A stretch of 64,000 bases of DNA from Hawksworthiomyces lignivorus (Eukaryota; Ascomycota; Sordariomycetes; Ophiostomatales; Ophiostomataceae), in assembly GCA_002917075.1 (NCBI GenBank), contig NTMA01000100.1, forward strand, positions 1 through 64,000, given 5' to 3'. Both the position numbers and the translations under genes were made by a program. Shown in pieces: positions 1 to 11,200 of the stretch (position 1 is its first letter; the number at the start of each line of letters is the position of its first letter). The notes under the pieces were generated by a model. That model was not told the DNA's origin, did no database searches, and saw only the letters and a list, made by a program, of their open reading frames with translations.

Positions 1-832
1 TTAATTTTGAAAAAAAAAAAAAAAAAAAAAAAAACTGCACGCTCAATTACATGTCTCTCTGTTTCTGAAAGAGAGAAAGCAAAACTTTACAGATGAGAGA
101 GAAAGGGGGTGTCTCTGCACAGTTCCCCCCGGTTTTGCGTTGTTGATATTATACGATCTCTTTGTTATTTGTTAGGCAGCCGCAATTCTCTAATAGGTAC
201 GGAGTACTTCCTAATATTACAAGACAGCAAGAAAAGGTGATCCCGCATCCACAATACGAGTCACGTGATACACGCTAGACTACATCACATACTTTTATGG
301 AGAGCAGCACATTATCAGTTGTAGCAAAAGACTCCCAGTTTGTAAATAAGTAGCATCCATAATTTCTATATGTCATGCAATTTTGGTTTTTGAAAAAATA
401 ATTCTGCTTTCGAAAAAGCACAAAACCAAAGCAGTGGTATCTCGAGGTATATACGGCTTGTGTATGTATATAAGTTGGGCCATTCTGATCTCCAAAATGC
501 AGGTAAAATCCTGCCCCTGAACGCCATCCCAGATGAACGCCAGCTAGAAAGCAAAAAAAGAGGAGAAAAGAAAAAGAAGGCCGTCAAAGGCCAATGTGCT
601 ATATTCAAGCAAGGTATAAATAGGAAGCCCCTGTGGGCACAAAAACCGAAGAGAAAGACCGGGGGAAATATACATGTGAAATAGATGACGATGGTCAGAG
701 AGAAAAAAAAAGAAAAAAGGTAATCTATAAAATGAATGGTTGGTTCGTTGGTTGGTTCTATTGTTTAGGTCCGATTGGTTGGTTTTGTTGTATGTTGGAG
801 CGTCAAAAGGTAAATTTTTTTCTCTGTTGCGA
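1..832. other. Intergenic region, no gene seen
   Basis: AT-rich spacer downstream of the GH76 gene. It holds a 25-nt poly-A run at the left end and one TACGGAGTA 9-mer at 198-206. The open frames here are short, lack recognisable motifs and have no convincing splice sites. The right part (about 530-830) is probably the 3' untranslated region of the minus-strand GH76 gene, but no clear polyadenylation signal can be assigned. Confidence 0.6.
10..34. repeat. Poly-A homopolymer (25 nt)
   Basis: Uninterrupted run of 25 A on the plus strand. A run of the same length in T lies at 2934-2958, so the two runs flank the GH76 gene in opposite orientation. Exact length in a raw assembly is uncertain. Confidence 0.9.
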
Positions 833-2749
833 TCAGGCGGCTGCTACAGCGGCTACCAGGCAGTCCATAGCGGAGCCGTGGGTGGCGGCGGTGGGAGCGC
901 CGCCGGCGTTCGGGGGCCCGGACCAGACGAGCCCGAGTTCGTTGGAGCCGGCGACGCGGTCGGTGTTCCAGATGGAGTCGGCATTCTGCAGGATGTAGGC
1001 CTGGAAGGCGCGCTTGGAGGTGGCGTCGAGGCCGGGCGCCTGGTAGAGGGTGCGCAGGTTGCGCAAGAAGACGCCCTTGAAGGTGGGGCCGTCGCCGCCG
1101 CAGGTGCCGTTGTTGGCCTCGCACGACTCGTGCAGGATGCCGCCCACGGACAGCTGGTCGATGGCGGCGTTGGCGATGGAGGCGGCGGCCGGCAGCAGCG
1201 TGGCGTCGGAGCCGCCCTGCGCGCGGTGCAGCTCCACCAGGCCGCCCAGGATGACGCCCTGGTTGTACGAGAACACAATCTGGCCGTTGTTGGTGCACGA
1301 GCCGTCCGCGTTGATCGTCAGGCCGTCGTTGATCGTGCCCTTGGCGTTGATCATGCCGCTGCCCTTGAACCAGGCCCACTGCTTCGTCGCCGTCGACAGG
1401 TAGCTCTTGCGCTGCGTCGTGTTCGTGGCCCGGTTGGCCAGCGACGCTGCGACCGCCAGGTACAGCTCGTTGGCGATGGCGTTCTTGTACGTGTGGTCCT
1501 TGCTCCACCAGATGCCGCCGCCGCACGAGGCCGGCGTCGTGCCCGTCTGCATGTCGGCGAAGATGGACTCGGCCATGGTCAGGTAGCTGGCCTCGCCCGT
1601 GGCGTCAAAGGCGCGGATCCACGCCAGCGCCCACCAGCCCTCGTCGTCGTAAAAGTTGTTAATGAAGCCTGCAAAACCGTCGCGGGCAGCCAGTCTGTCC
1701 CGCTCGGTGAGGTTGAACTGCAGCGGCTGCTTGTCGATCCGTGTGTAGGACGAAGTCACCAGGCCCGCTGCGTTGACGACCTTGACGGCCGTCATGGCGA
1801 CCTTTTGCGCATTCGTAAATGTGTTGGAGAAGACGCCCGCCAGGTTATTCTTGGCGGCGGCGCTGCTGTCGAGCGTGGCGAAGTCGGCTAGCGTCGTGAG
1901 CATGTTGGCGCTGTTCCACCAGCCGGTGGTGTCCCAGAGGCCGTCTGCCTGGTTGTACCAACCCTGGAGGGTCTTGATGGCGGATACGGTGTTGGTGGTG
2001 TACGATGCCTGGTCCCCGCGGGGTGCTTGCGGGTGCGTAGACATGAACAAGAGAGCACGGGCAGCGAGGCTGCCGACGTTGGCGACCATGGTAGTGGCGA
2101 TGACAGTGAGGCAGCAGACGATGTGTGAGAAGACGGAGGCTATACCAGCAATAAGCGAATCCAACAGGAGAAGGGGTGGCAGCGGAGGCAGCGGAGGCAG
2201 CGGAGGCAGCGGAGGTAGCGGAGGCAACGGAGGGAGTGGCGGAAGTGCAGGAAGCGCAGGCAATGACAGTAGAGGACCAAAGGAAGGACGAGAAGAGAAG
2301 TCAAGGAATGACGGAGGAGAAAGGATAGGCGCCGGAGAAAACCAGCAAGCAAGGACGATGGAAAGAAACAGTATGAATACCACTCTCAGAGCAGTCAAGA
2401 ATCTGGATGCAGAAGGCCGGCTGCGTGTTCCAGAAGATTGAGAAGAAACGATAGACTTGGAAGTATAAACAAACGAAGAAACAGCACTCGACGAGGGTTC
2501 GACTACAACTGCTTCATCACCATCAGCGGGAAGAGCCATCCCAGTCCTGCGGAAGAGGGCCGGGACAAGATTAAGTAGTCGTTCCCTTCTGGGCCAGCGT
2601 GGTGACGCTCCGCTTTCTAGACCATGACCACGGCCAACTAGGGCCTCCGTGGTCGTGGCCGCGGTCGTGGTTGTTTCCACATTCTTAGAAACACCCTGGT
2701 GACTAGGGGCGTGCTCCTGACTAGAGCCGTGCTGATGAAAAGGAGCCAT
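833..2749 (-). CDS. GH76 family alpha-1,6-mannanase-like protein, membrane-anchored form
   Basis: Family GH76 endo-alpha-1,6-mannanases act on mannan. The GH76 domain starts near the conserved stretch with GWYNQADGLWDTTGWWNSAN and carries the family's adjacent catalytic aspartates in FYDDEGWW (coding bases near 1630-1655), followed by CGGGIWWSKD. I chose the start at 2749 because it sits in a CACCATGG context; this gives 638 aa. A further in-frame ATG lies upstream at 2827. The N-terminus is odd: about 120 polar residues, one hydrophobic segment (ALRVVFILFLSIVLACWF), a Pro-Pro-Leu repeat and a second hydrophobic stretch. Related secreted GH76 proteins are usually about 400-460 aa with a plain signal peptide. 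A downstream ATG at 2089, also with ACCATGG context, would give 418 aa. The C-terminus has only a short hydrophobic end, so a GPI signal is doubtful. The family call is firm; the N-terminus is not. Confidence 0.8.
   Translation of the reverse strand: MAPFHQHGSSQEHAPSHQGVSKNVETTTTAATTTEALVGRGHGLESGASPRWPRRERLLNLVPALFRRTGMALPADGDEAVVVEPSSSAVSSFVYTSKSIVSSQSSGTRSRPSASRFLTALRVVFILFLSIVLACWFSPAPILSPPSFLDFSSRPSFGPLLSLPALPALPPLPPLPPLPPLPPLPPLPPLPPLLLLDSLIAGIASVFSHIVCCLTVIATTMVANVGSLAARALLFMSTHPQAPRGDQASYTTNTVSAIKTLQGWYNQADGLWDTTGWWNSANMLTTLADFATLDSSAAAKNNLAGVFSNTFTNAQKVAMTAVKVVNAAGLVTSSYTRIDKQPLQFNLTERDRLAARDGFAGFINNFYDDEGWWALAWIRAFDATGEASYLTMAESIFADMQTGTTPASCGGGIWWSKDHTYKNAIANELYLAVAASLANRATNTTQRKSYLSTATKQWAWFKGSGMINAKGTINDGLTINADGSCTNNGQIVFSYNQGVILGGLVELHRAQGGSDATLLPAAASIANAAIDQLSVGGILHESCEANNGTCGGDGPTFKGVFLRNLRTLYQAPGLDATSKRAFQAYILQNADSIWNTDRVAGSNELGLVWSGPPNAGGAPTAATHGSAMDCLVAAVAAA
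2178..2231. repeat. 9-bp tandem repeat coding for Pro-Pro-Leu
   Basis: Six units of 9 bp (consensus GGCAGCGGA on the plus strand; the last two units differ by one base each) lie in frame inside the GH76 gene. They encode a Pro-Pro-Leu run on the minus strand, in the linker after the hydrophobic segment. Shorter degenerate units continue on both sides. Such arrays often vary in copy number between strains. Confidence 0.85.
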
Positions 2750-5233
2750 GGTGACGGGGGGGAGAGGGATAAGCGTATGTTGCTTGTCAAAAGGATGGCA
2801 GCTTAGCTTAGCTGTGCACGCTACCAACAGCTAACAGGTCATCCCTATCCGCAGGTACAAAGTATACTGCTGCACCCCTGGCAAGCTTCTTTCTGTCAGG
2901 GGGTGAACAAATTCGACGAAGAGGCTTTCGGAGTTTTTTTTTTTTTTTTTTTTTTTTTCTACGGCGGCCAGGGGTGCGCCGACATACCTACGTAGGATGC
3001 GGCTATTGGGTAGGAGGAGCAGAGGGATGGGTCTCCGTGCTATAGAAAGGAGGATGGGGCGTTTTTGGGGCTCGGCGGGAAGCAAACTTAGAAAGGCGGC
3101 AGGGAATCCCCTTACAAGCTACTTTCTAGTGGAATGCTGCGGACGAGGTGGCCCCGTCTTTGGTTCGTTTTGATAGGTCCGCGCGGATGTTTCAGGATAA
3201 GATTGACAGCTATTAGCATTTTATGCCCCCATTTCTGGCCCCCCATCTTCCCTCTCATTCTCTTCTCTTTGGCTGCCCTCGCCTCTAACCTCAAACCAGG
3301 AAACAAAACTTTATTTTTGGATGGGCGGTAGATTGGCAAGGGAGGGCCATTGTCGATCGAAAACGGGATGAAGATGGAAAAGCACGCAGAAAAGGAATAT
3401 TAGCAAGATAAAAAGAAAAGGATTCCCTCTCGACTCCGCAGTCCCTTCATCTTTGTCTACATGCAAGATATACACAGCACCAGCATTGAGCCAGCTCATG
3501 CGGAATCTTCGTCCAGCTTGCCAACAAATCTGCTGCCCTCTTGTATGTAGGTCATCCTGTGGTCCATGTACGACATGGAGCGGTCTGCACTCCGTCTTGG
3601 CTCAAATCTGTAGAGTAAACCAAAACCCTTGAGATCTTGACGAGCCATTTTACGCCTGATGACTATATACCAGATGCAACACTATATTACAGCAATATGT
3701 ATCTGCTACTTTCTGCAGGAGGATCTTCCAAAACCGAGCGTATGTGTCTCTCACGCGGGCAGTTATTTTTACAAATTTTGGCTCTTGTCTGACCTTCTGC
3801 CTTCCTCCCGAGCACTCCGGATGACCAAAGATAGAGGCACACAGCCTTAAAACGATGACGGCAAGCTGTGTTAAGGGGGAAACACAAGAGGAAACAAGCA
3901 GGAAATAAAGATAAGAGTAAAGGCATTTCGTGAGGGTCAATAAAGAGAAAGGCCACAGGAAGGAAAACAAAGAGCAAACGAAACCGTCACGAGACGCCCA
4001 AGACGGCTAAAGTTGAATTTCTTAAAGAAACAAAAGGAAAAGGAAAGCAACACTAAGAAACTCGGAGCGAAGCCCAACGGCACGTTGAGCACAGGTCCCC
4101 AGTACATTGTTTTGGTGTCTGTCGTGCACGTGCAGGGGTGTCTCGTCCGAATCATAAAGATGCCTCGATCCTTTGGCTCCATCACCCACAAAAAGACGGA
4201 GCAGCAAAGAAAAAGGTTGAAACACGGCGACAAAACATAGGACCAACCACAGCACAGACGCTAACCTCTCATTGGTAACCTAAAACGGTGAAACAAAAGA
4301 AAAAGAAAGACGGCCGAACACCCCTTAAAAAGGAAAATCATAAGTAAAAGACGTCCTACAAATGGTCGAAAACATTTTCTGCGGTGAGATTGCGGCCGAC
4401 GATGATGACAACTGCCACGTCGATGACCAAAATATAGGGCAATTGACATGGGTCGAGAAAAGCCCAAAAAAGGGTCGAATGAGGAAATAAGGAGCTACGG
4501 TATCATTCTCATTTTTTTGCGCATGTCGCCGTAAAGACATCCCTTCAAATACGGAGTACGTCGCGCGTACAGTGATAGCTATGTAATATGGCGGGTTACA
4601 CTTTGGGCTGTGCCGTCTAATTTAAGAAGCCCATCTTTTTTTTCCAGCGGGGCCAGGCCAAGCCCTGGAGGTCCCCCTGTGCATAACTGTACTGATAGCA
4701 GCGGCAAAGTGCTGCTCCACTGCATCTCCACTGTCTTCATTTCATGCAAACTTGATTGCTACCCAAAATTCGGTCTTTTGCAGAGAACATCCAATTCTCA
4801 CTCGCTTTTCTCTCTCTTCGCCTCGAAGACGTAAGATTATATGGACCTCATCGATCTACTCTCGCAGTCCGGACGCGAATCTTCCCTCGGTCTCTGCTCA
4901 GTGGTTTGATCAAGTTTGAAGTATTTGCTGTATAGTGGCTCTTTGGCCAAATAAATACATAGAAAAAGCCGAGGAGAGAACTAAAAAGACAAAAACTAAA
5001 GAGAAACCCATATAAAGACCAATCTGAAAAGAAATAGTTAAAAAAAATACAACCTCAGGGTATATCGGCGATGAAGCACAAAAAAAATAAATAAGGAAAG
5101 CTTGTAGAAACCATAATGAATGTTCCCAAGATATGTAGTGTTTCCACCCAATTTATAAATCCCATCATGTGGACACATCCTTTTCCTCTTCGTTTGTCCC
5201 TCCTCATCAATCCTCATTGTCTTACCCCTGTTA
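2750..5233. other. Intergenic region, GH76 promoter side and dynein 3' side
   Basis: About 2.5 kb with no supportable gene. The left part is the upstream region of the minus-strand GH76 gene and holds a 25-nt T run at 2934-2958. Around 3860-4340 the plus strand is purine-rich, so the GH76 sense strand is pyrimidine-rich there. One TACGGAGTA copy lies at 4550-4558. The right end is probably dynein 3' untranslated sequence. The small open frames here show no family features. Confidence 0.6.
2934..2958. repeat. Poly-T homopolymer (25 nt)
   Basis: Run of 25 T about 185 bp upstream of the chosen GH76 start. Poly(dA:dT) tracts in fungal promoters often disfavour nucleosomes; a promoter role here is an inference from position only. 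Confidence 0.85.
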
Positions 5234-8200
5234 TTATGCCTCCGTCATCAGCTGCTCTCCTTCGTCTAGGAGGTCAGTCACCTTCTTGAGGTCGCGCATC
5301 AGGCTCTGGCCGAGCCCGACCAGTAGCAGCTTCTCTGCGTTGGCAGGTAGGCCCAGGTAGGTGGGCGGCTCGCGCTCAGGGAGCTTCTGGATCCAGGCCA
5401 TGCAGTCTGGCAGGGATGTTCCGGCGGGGACAACGAGTGAGTCCTTAGCAGACGTTTCGTCGCGGACCAGCGTGTGGCCAATGTCGTAGGCTGTCGGCGT
5501 CAAGATGCCTTCGACGAGCTTGTTCAAGAGCCGGAAGTCGCCGTCATCGTCGATCTTGCCGCCATAAGTCTCTGTAACTAGGTAGCGGATCATGTCCCAG
5601 GGGATGTTCTGTGGTGCAATGTTGGAACGGTTGCCCGCAACGGCCTCGATCCAGGTATCAACTACGAAAGCAGAGCATTCGTACTATTGCCAAGTTAGCC
5701 TTGTACATGAACTTTTTTTAATAGAAAGCAAAAGTAATAGAAGGGGAGAAACTTACGTCGCTGTCGTTGAACTCCCAGAAGCCCTTCCAGCCGAGGTTTG
5801 GCGCGTAGCGCAGCCGCTCTTGCACAACAGCGTGCAAGAAGGAGAGCAGCAGGTAGAGCCGGGTGCGCTCGACGGGCGGCCGCGTAGACCGTGTCGAGAG
5901 AGATGACATAGAATCTTTCATATTAGCGCGCACGCCAGCCGGCTGCTCGTACATGAGCACACGGGACGCTCGCAACAGGTTTACGGGGATCTTGGGGCTC
6001 GACTCCATCGACAAGAACAGACGGAAGTCAGCATGCGGGTTGAGCGAGTCCATGCGCTTCTCCAGCGACTGGAGCCATGTCGGTGCCAGATGGACGTTCT
6101 TGACTAGCACCCACGAGCCTACCTGTGCCGCGCTGCTGACCGCCTTGTCGGCACTGGCCAGACCCTCCGCAGAACCCATGGCGATGTTGGTGCAGCGCAC
6201 ACCGGCGCGTTCTACCAGATTGTCGACCTTGTACGACGCGTCGAAGCCAGGGCTCGAAACCAGCGCCACGGGGCGCTTTGCCGACACCTGCGTCACGGTC
6301 TGGCCTAGGTCCTCGACGATGTCGAAGAGGTCCGTGCCAAACACCAGGGCCACGAACCGCTCCGCCGCCGGAACGAATCGATCTAAGCGGAAGAGCTTGA
6401 CCATGAGCAGCGAGAGCAGTGCCTTGTTGTAGCTCGCGCTGATCTTGGCCTCCTCGCCACCTGTCGCCGTCGCCGCCACCTCCTCTTCCTCGCCCGGCTG
6501 CCAGAGAGAACGAGGTACAAAGTTCTCAGCTAGCTCCTCGCCCAGGAACTGCGTCCACTCCGCCTCTGTAACCCGACCGATGCGCTCCTTCAGTGCAGGC
6601 AGGCGCCGCGCGAGAGCCGTAGCCTCGTCGCGGCCAGCGGCCGCCAGCGACACGTCACGACCCTCAACACGCTCATCCAGGAGCACGTCGATGAGGCCCT
6701 TATCCATCTTGTAGGGGGAGGCCTGCACTAGTAGCATAGCAAGCGTGATGCGGTCCTTCTGCAGTACACCTAGCGCCGTGCGCTTAAATGTCGTGACAAA
6801 CAAGTCCCGAACGATGATGTCGCGCCGCACGTTATGGTTGGTCTCGTTCGCAAGATGCGGGTTGCTGTGCAACACGGAATGGAAGATGTCGAGGAAGTAT
6901 TGCAGCGAGAACTGATAAAAGTGGTTGAGGTAGTGCAGCTGCTCCAGCACCGCGAACACGGCGCTGCATGAGCGCGCCACCATGTCGTACTGCAGCGTGA
7001 TCTGCTCGACCTCGGCCATGACACCTTCTGTATTGTTCATCTTAGCCGAGATCTCGGCCGCCTCCGTCTTGAGCGTCTCTAGCGTCTCGATCACGTTATC
7101 GTCGTCCAGGATGTTGCCGCGCGACTCGTTGAGCGCCTGTAGCAACCGCTTTTCCAGTTGCCGCAAGTGCACCTTGAATTCGCCTTGAAGCTTGATGAGG
7201 TTCGACCGCCGCTCGTCTACGTCGGGCCGCTCCGACTTGAGCACATCGTTGAGCGACTGTGTCTGCAGACTGCTCTGCGTCACCGTGAAATTGACAAACG
7301 TGGTACGGCTGCAAATGTCTGGTGCGAATGTCGCGGACGGATCACGTGTCGACAGGTATAGCTTGAATGCTGGCGAGAAATCGATCTGTTGCTTGCCCAG
7401 CTGGATCAACACACGGCCGCCCGTCTTCTGGTATTCTTTGTTGAGCACGTGATTGAGAATCGGGTCGAGGTGCTCGGCGTCCTGGATCAGGATCGGGTTG
7501 CCGAACCGCAGCGAGCTCTCTAGCTGCTTGGTGAACGAGTCATCCAGGAAGCTGGTGACAGTGAGGCGGCGGTCCTTGCACTCTCGCTGCAGGAACTCGG
7601 TAACACGGCCCGACGGGTCGATGATCAGAGGATACCGGTTGAACCGCTTGAGGATGATTGCGTTCTCCGTGCACAGGTCGTCCACGGGCAGCGTGTTCTC
7701 TTGCCAGCCAAGGCGCTCGTCCGCCGTTGATAGGTACTCTGTCACCGGGTTGTGCTGCTTCGTGTTGATGCCCGATAGCTGCAGCTGGTGCAGCCAGTCT
7801 TCCATCATCGACTTTCGGAAGGTCTGATCATAGAGGCCGCTGTAGGCCAGGAAGGCAGCAGCAACCAGCACGTCACCCACCAGGGTGCCGATCTGCGTTT
7901 CGAACGACCGACTTCCTTCCTCCCAGCGCACCCGCTCTGATGAGAGACTGTCGAGAAGGCGCACGCTGCGGTCGACTTTGAACTGCACACGGGCCATCTC
8001 GGCTTTAATTGCCTGGGTCTCGCTAATCAGCGCCGCGTATTCAGTCTTGTAAGTGGCAATGCTAGTCTCGAGGGTCTCGATTGTGTTCTCGACGGCCTTG
8101 GCCTGCGCCTTCGTCTGCAGTGCTTGGTCCTCCAGCTGCGACACTTCATCGCGCAGCGGGCCCACGCGGTCGAGAATCTCAGCATAGTTGACTTGCGCCG

Positions 8201-11200
8201 CAACCCACTGTACAAGAGGACCGCAGGCCTTGCTGGCACGGTTGACCTTTTCGAACGTGAATTCCGGATTCGACAAGAAGTCGTTGCGCATCTTGACACG
8301 CAGCGCCTTAGTCATCATCTTCTCGTTGTCGAAGTTAATGATGCTCGCAATGAAGTCGTCACGTCGGACCACGGCCTGAATGGCTTTCCAGTCGCCGACC
8401 TTGTGTCCCAGTAGGGTGCAGACCGAGTCGAGCGTCAACCGCACACCCTGCGGAGGCGAGGCCATGGAACGCACTTCGGTCAGCTGCTGCCGCTTAATGT
8501 TGCTGACGCTGGCCTTTGCCTCTTCAACTGCTGGCTCGGCCCTCGCGAGGTCCTCCAGCACAATCTTCTTGCGGGACGCGACCTCAGCCTCCTGGATCTC
8601 GAGCGCCGCCTGGATCTCTAACGATGTGGACTTGCGCTGCTCCGCCTCACGCTGGTCAGCCACCATGCGCTGCAGCTTCTCGTTGGCTTCGGCGTCCTTC
8701 CGCTCGAGCTGTGCTTTCTTCTCGGCCAGGCTAGCACGCAGGTCGCGAACCTTGTCCACGGTGTCACGCAGCTTCTCGAGACCAACGTTCAGATGACGCT
8801 GCTGTTCTTCAAGGTCTTCGCGCTTCTCGTTATATAACTTGACATACTGCGCCACGAAGTCTAGGAAGTGCCGCGGCGTTAGGAACGTGACCTTGCCCTG
8901 CTGTTTATGCAGCTTGATGTTGAAGCGCTGCAGCGAGTAGTGGATGTAGACCATTGCATTGACGACCGCCGACCGATGTGACGCAGGTAGCGACAGACCG
9001 CGGTAGGCGACAGGGATAGTATCAGGGGCCTCGAAGTTAGGCCGGTCGAGATCGACTGAGTGTGTCAGTTCGTGGGCCACTTGGTAGAGTGCCTGGTCTG
9101 ACCAGTCGCCGAACCAGTTGAGCACGCAACGATTGAACAACGCAGGACTTGTCGCTGCCTTGGATGACAGGCCGTCTTCAGGAGGATTCATTGTGAAGAC
9201 GACGTGCAAATTCTTGACAATCTGGCTCGTGAACCACTTGTATAGCTCCTCTTGCGAGTCGAGATGCAGGCCCTGGCGCTGTGCGCCCTCTTTGCAGGCA
9301 GTCATAAGTGCAGCGAGGTCATCGCCCTCGAAGAGACCCGGCACTTCGGCGTTGGCCAGTAGCGTGTTCATGCGCTCCAGGAAACCAGAGTCCAGCACGT
9401 TCGCCTCGTCCATGATAAAGCAGATCTTTTCACCCTTGCAGCCGCAGCGACGCAGAACTTCGCGCAGATCCTCGTCAAAGTCTTCCGAGGAATATTTGCC
9501 ATGCACTTTAATCTGGAACACCTTGAGGCCATTCATCCAGGCCACAAAACGGGACAGTGTGGTCTTGCCACTACCGCTAACACCAATGAGAATCAGATGG
9601 CCTTGCGGCTGGCGGAACACTCGGTCAATGCGCAGCACATGCTCTAGCACGTCGTTGAATAGGATCAGCGGGACATCGACCTCTTCTTCGCAGAATGTCT
9701 TGAGGCGTGCCTTGACAAACTCACGCAGCTGCTCGCGGTCGACAGGGACGTAGTGCTTTGACAGCCAGTTGGAGAACAAGATCGGCCCGCCTAGTGCCTT
9801 TTCTTCATCAATATTTGGGAACAGGTCCAGGGCGATACGGCGCACAGCCTCATCGGTCCAGCGACGCTCGTCCTCGGCAACCAAACGGTCCTGGAACAGG
9901 CGCAGGGCTTCGTGGGCCCAGATACGGATCAGACCCTCGACCGAGAGCGTCTCGAGCGGGCGGATGGCCTCGTAAACACCGCGCACCCATCGTGTCAATT
10001 CACGTGGACTGTAGACGTAGTGTGGCTGGATCTGTGGCGTGAAACGCTGTTGTGACTCCAAATAGAACTTGACCATGGCTTGGGTGAGCGGTTCTGCATA
10101 GCCGCGCAGCGATGGAATAATCTTGAGCACAGCCGAGTTGAAAGTGCCATAGATCTGGTGTAATGATTGTTCGCCTGGATAGTCGACCATGATGAGCGGC
10201 GCGTGGCGAAGGAAACGGGCGCCAAGTGGTGTACGACCCGCGTCAGTTGGCGGGTTGCAGGCGCCGACAAACTGGATGCGATCGAGTGTGACCCACGACT
10301 TGTCGGAGGTGCGCCAGAAACCATTGTGCTCGACAAGCTGGCGCAGGAAGGAGATTGCACGCTGCGTGCCATACTTGTCCGGCGCGGGCAGGTTGATTTC
10401 GTCGCAGAAGACGACGAGCCAACGGCCGATCTGCGTGGGCGAGAGCATGACGCCGTTAAGCGTCTTCTTGTACTCACAGTATTGCTCGAAGCTCTTGATG
10501 AGCAGGTCGGGCGTCGTAGCGCTCGAGAAGTTAAGGCCGACCACCTCCATGTTAGGAAGCTTGCGTAGAGCGCTAAAGAGCGTCATCGTCTTACCAGAAC
10601 CTGGCGGGCCGCAGAGCAGCAGTGGCTTGTGCTCAGCCAGCCACGAGTACAGAACATCCTCGTGGCGGACTGTATCGAGTGTCGGAATGACTACGTCCGT
10701 CTGGGTGACCGAGTGCGTGTTCACCTCGATGGAAGGCACCTGGTTCTGCCAAGCTGTCCACTCCGCACGAGGCAGCGATACATCATAGTCGATGAGCGAA
10801 GTGGTTGATCCAGCGCCCGCGCTATCAAGAGGCGGAGAGCCAAAGCTAGCCAAGCCGACAATGCTGTCGCCAAAGGCTTTGCGGTCGGTCAACGGGCAGT
10901 CTCCAGTCAGAGCCCACACCAGCGCGAGCAGCAGCTTCTTGGAAAGGTAAGCCTCAACCTGCTCAGCCTCCATAGGGAAGTCAGTGTGCTGCGCATTATA
11001 TTCGATGATGTTGCGCACCGACTTGTTGAGCAGCGAGAAAAGTGTGTTGAGAACGCGCGCCGCAGTGAATTCCATGATGTGCTTGTACTGCTGGGCGCTT
11101 CTGAGAGCTTCCAAAATGAAGTCTTCACCTGTGAGATGGGCCTTGAGCAACTCGGCCGCGTGCGTTTGCACGGCGAGGGACTTGGCGGCGCTCTGGCCGG

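Noticed and set aside
740..1891. 383-codon open frame on the plus strand
   Set aside because: It lies antisense to the GH76 domain, is rich in Gly, Ala, Val and Arg as expected of a GC-rich shadow frame, and shows no family motif.
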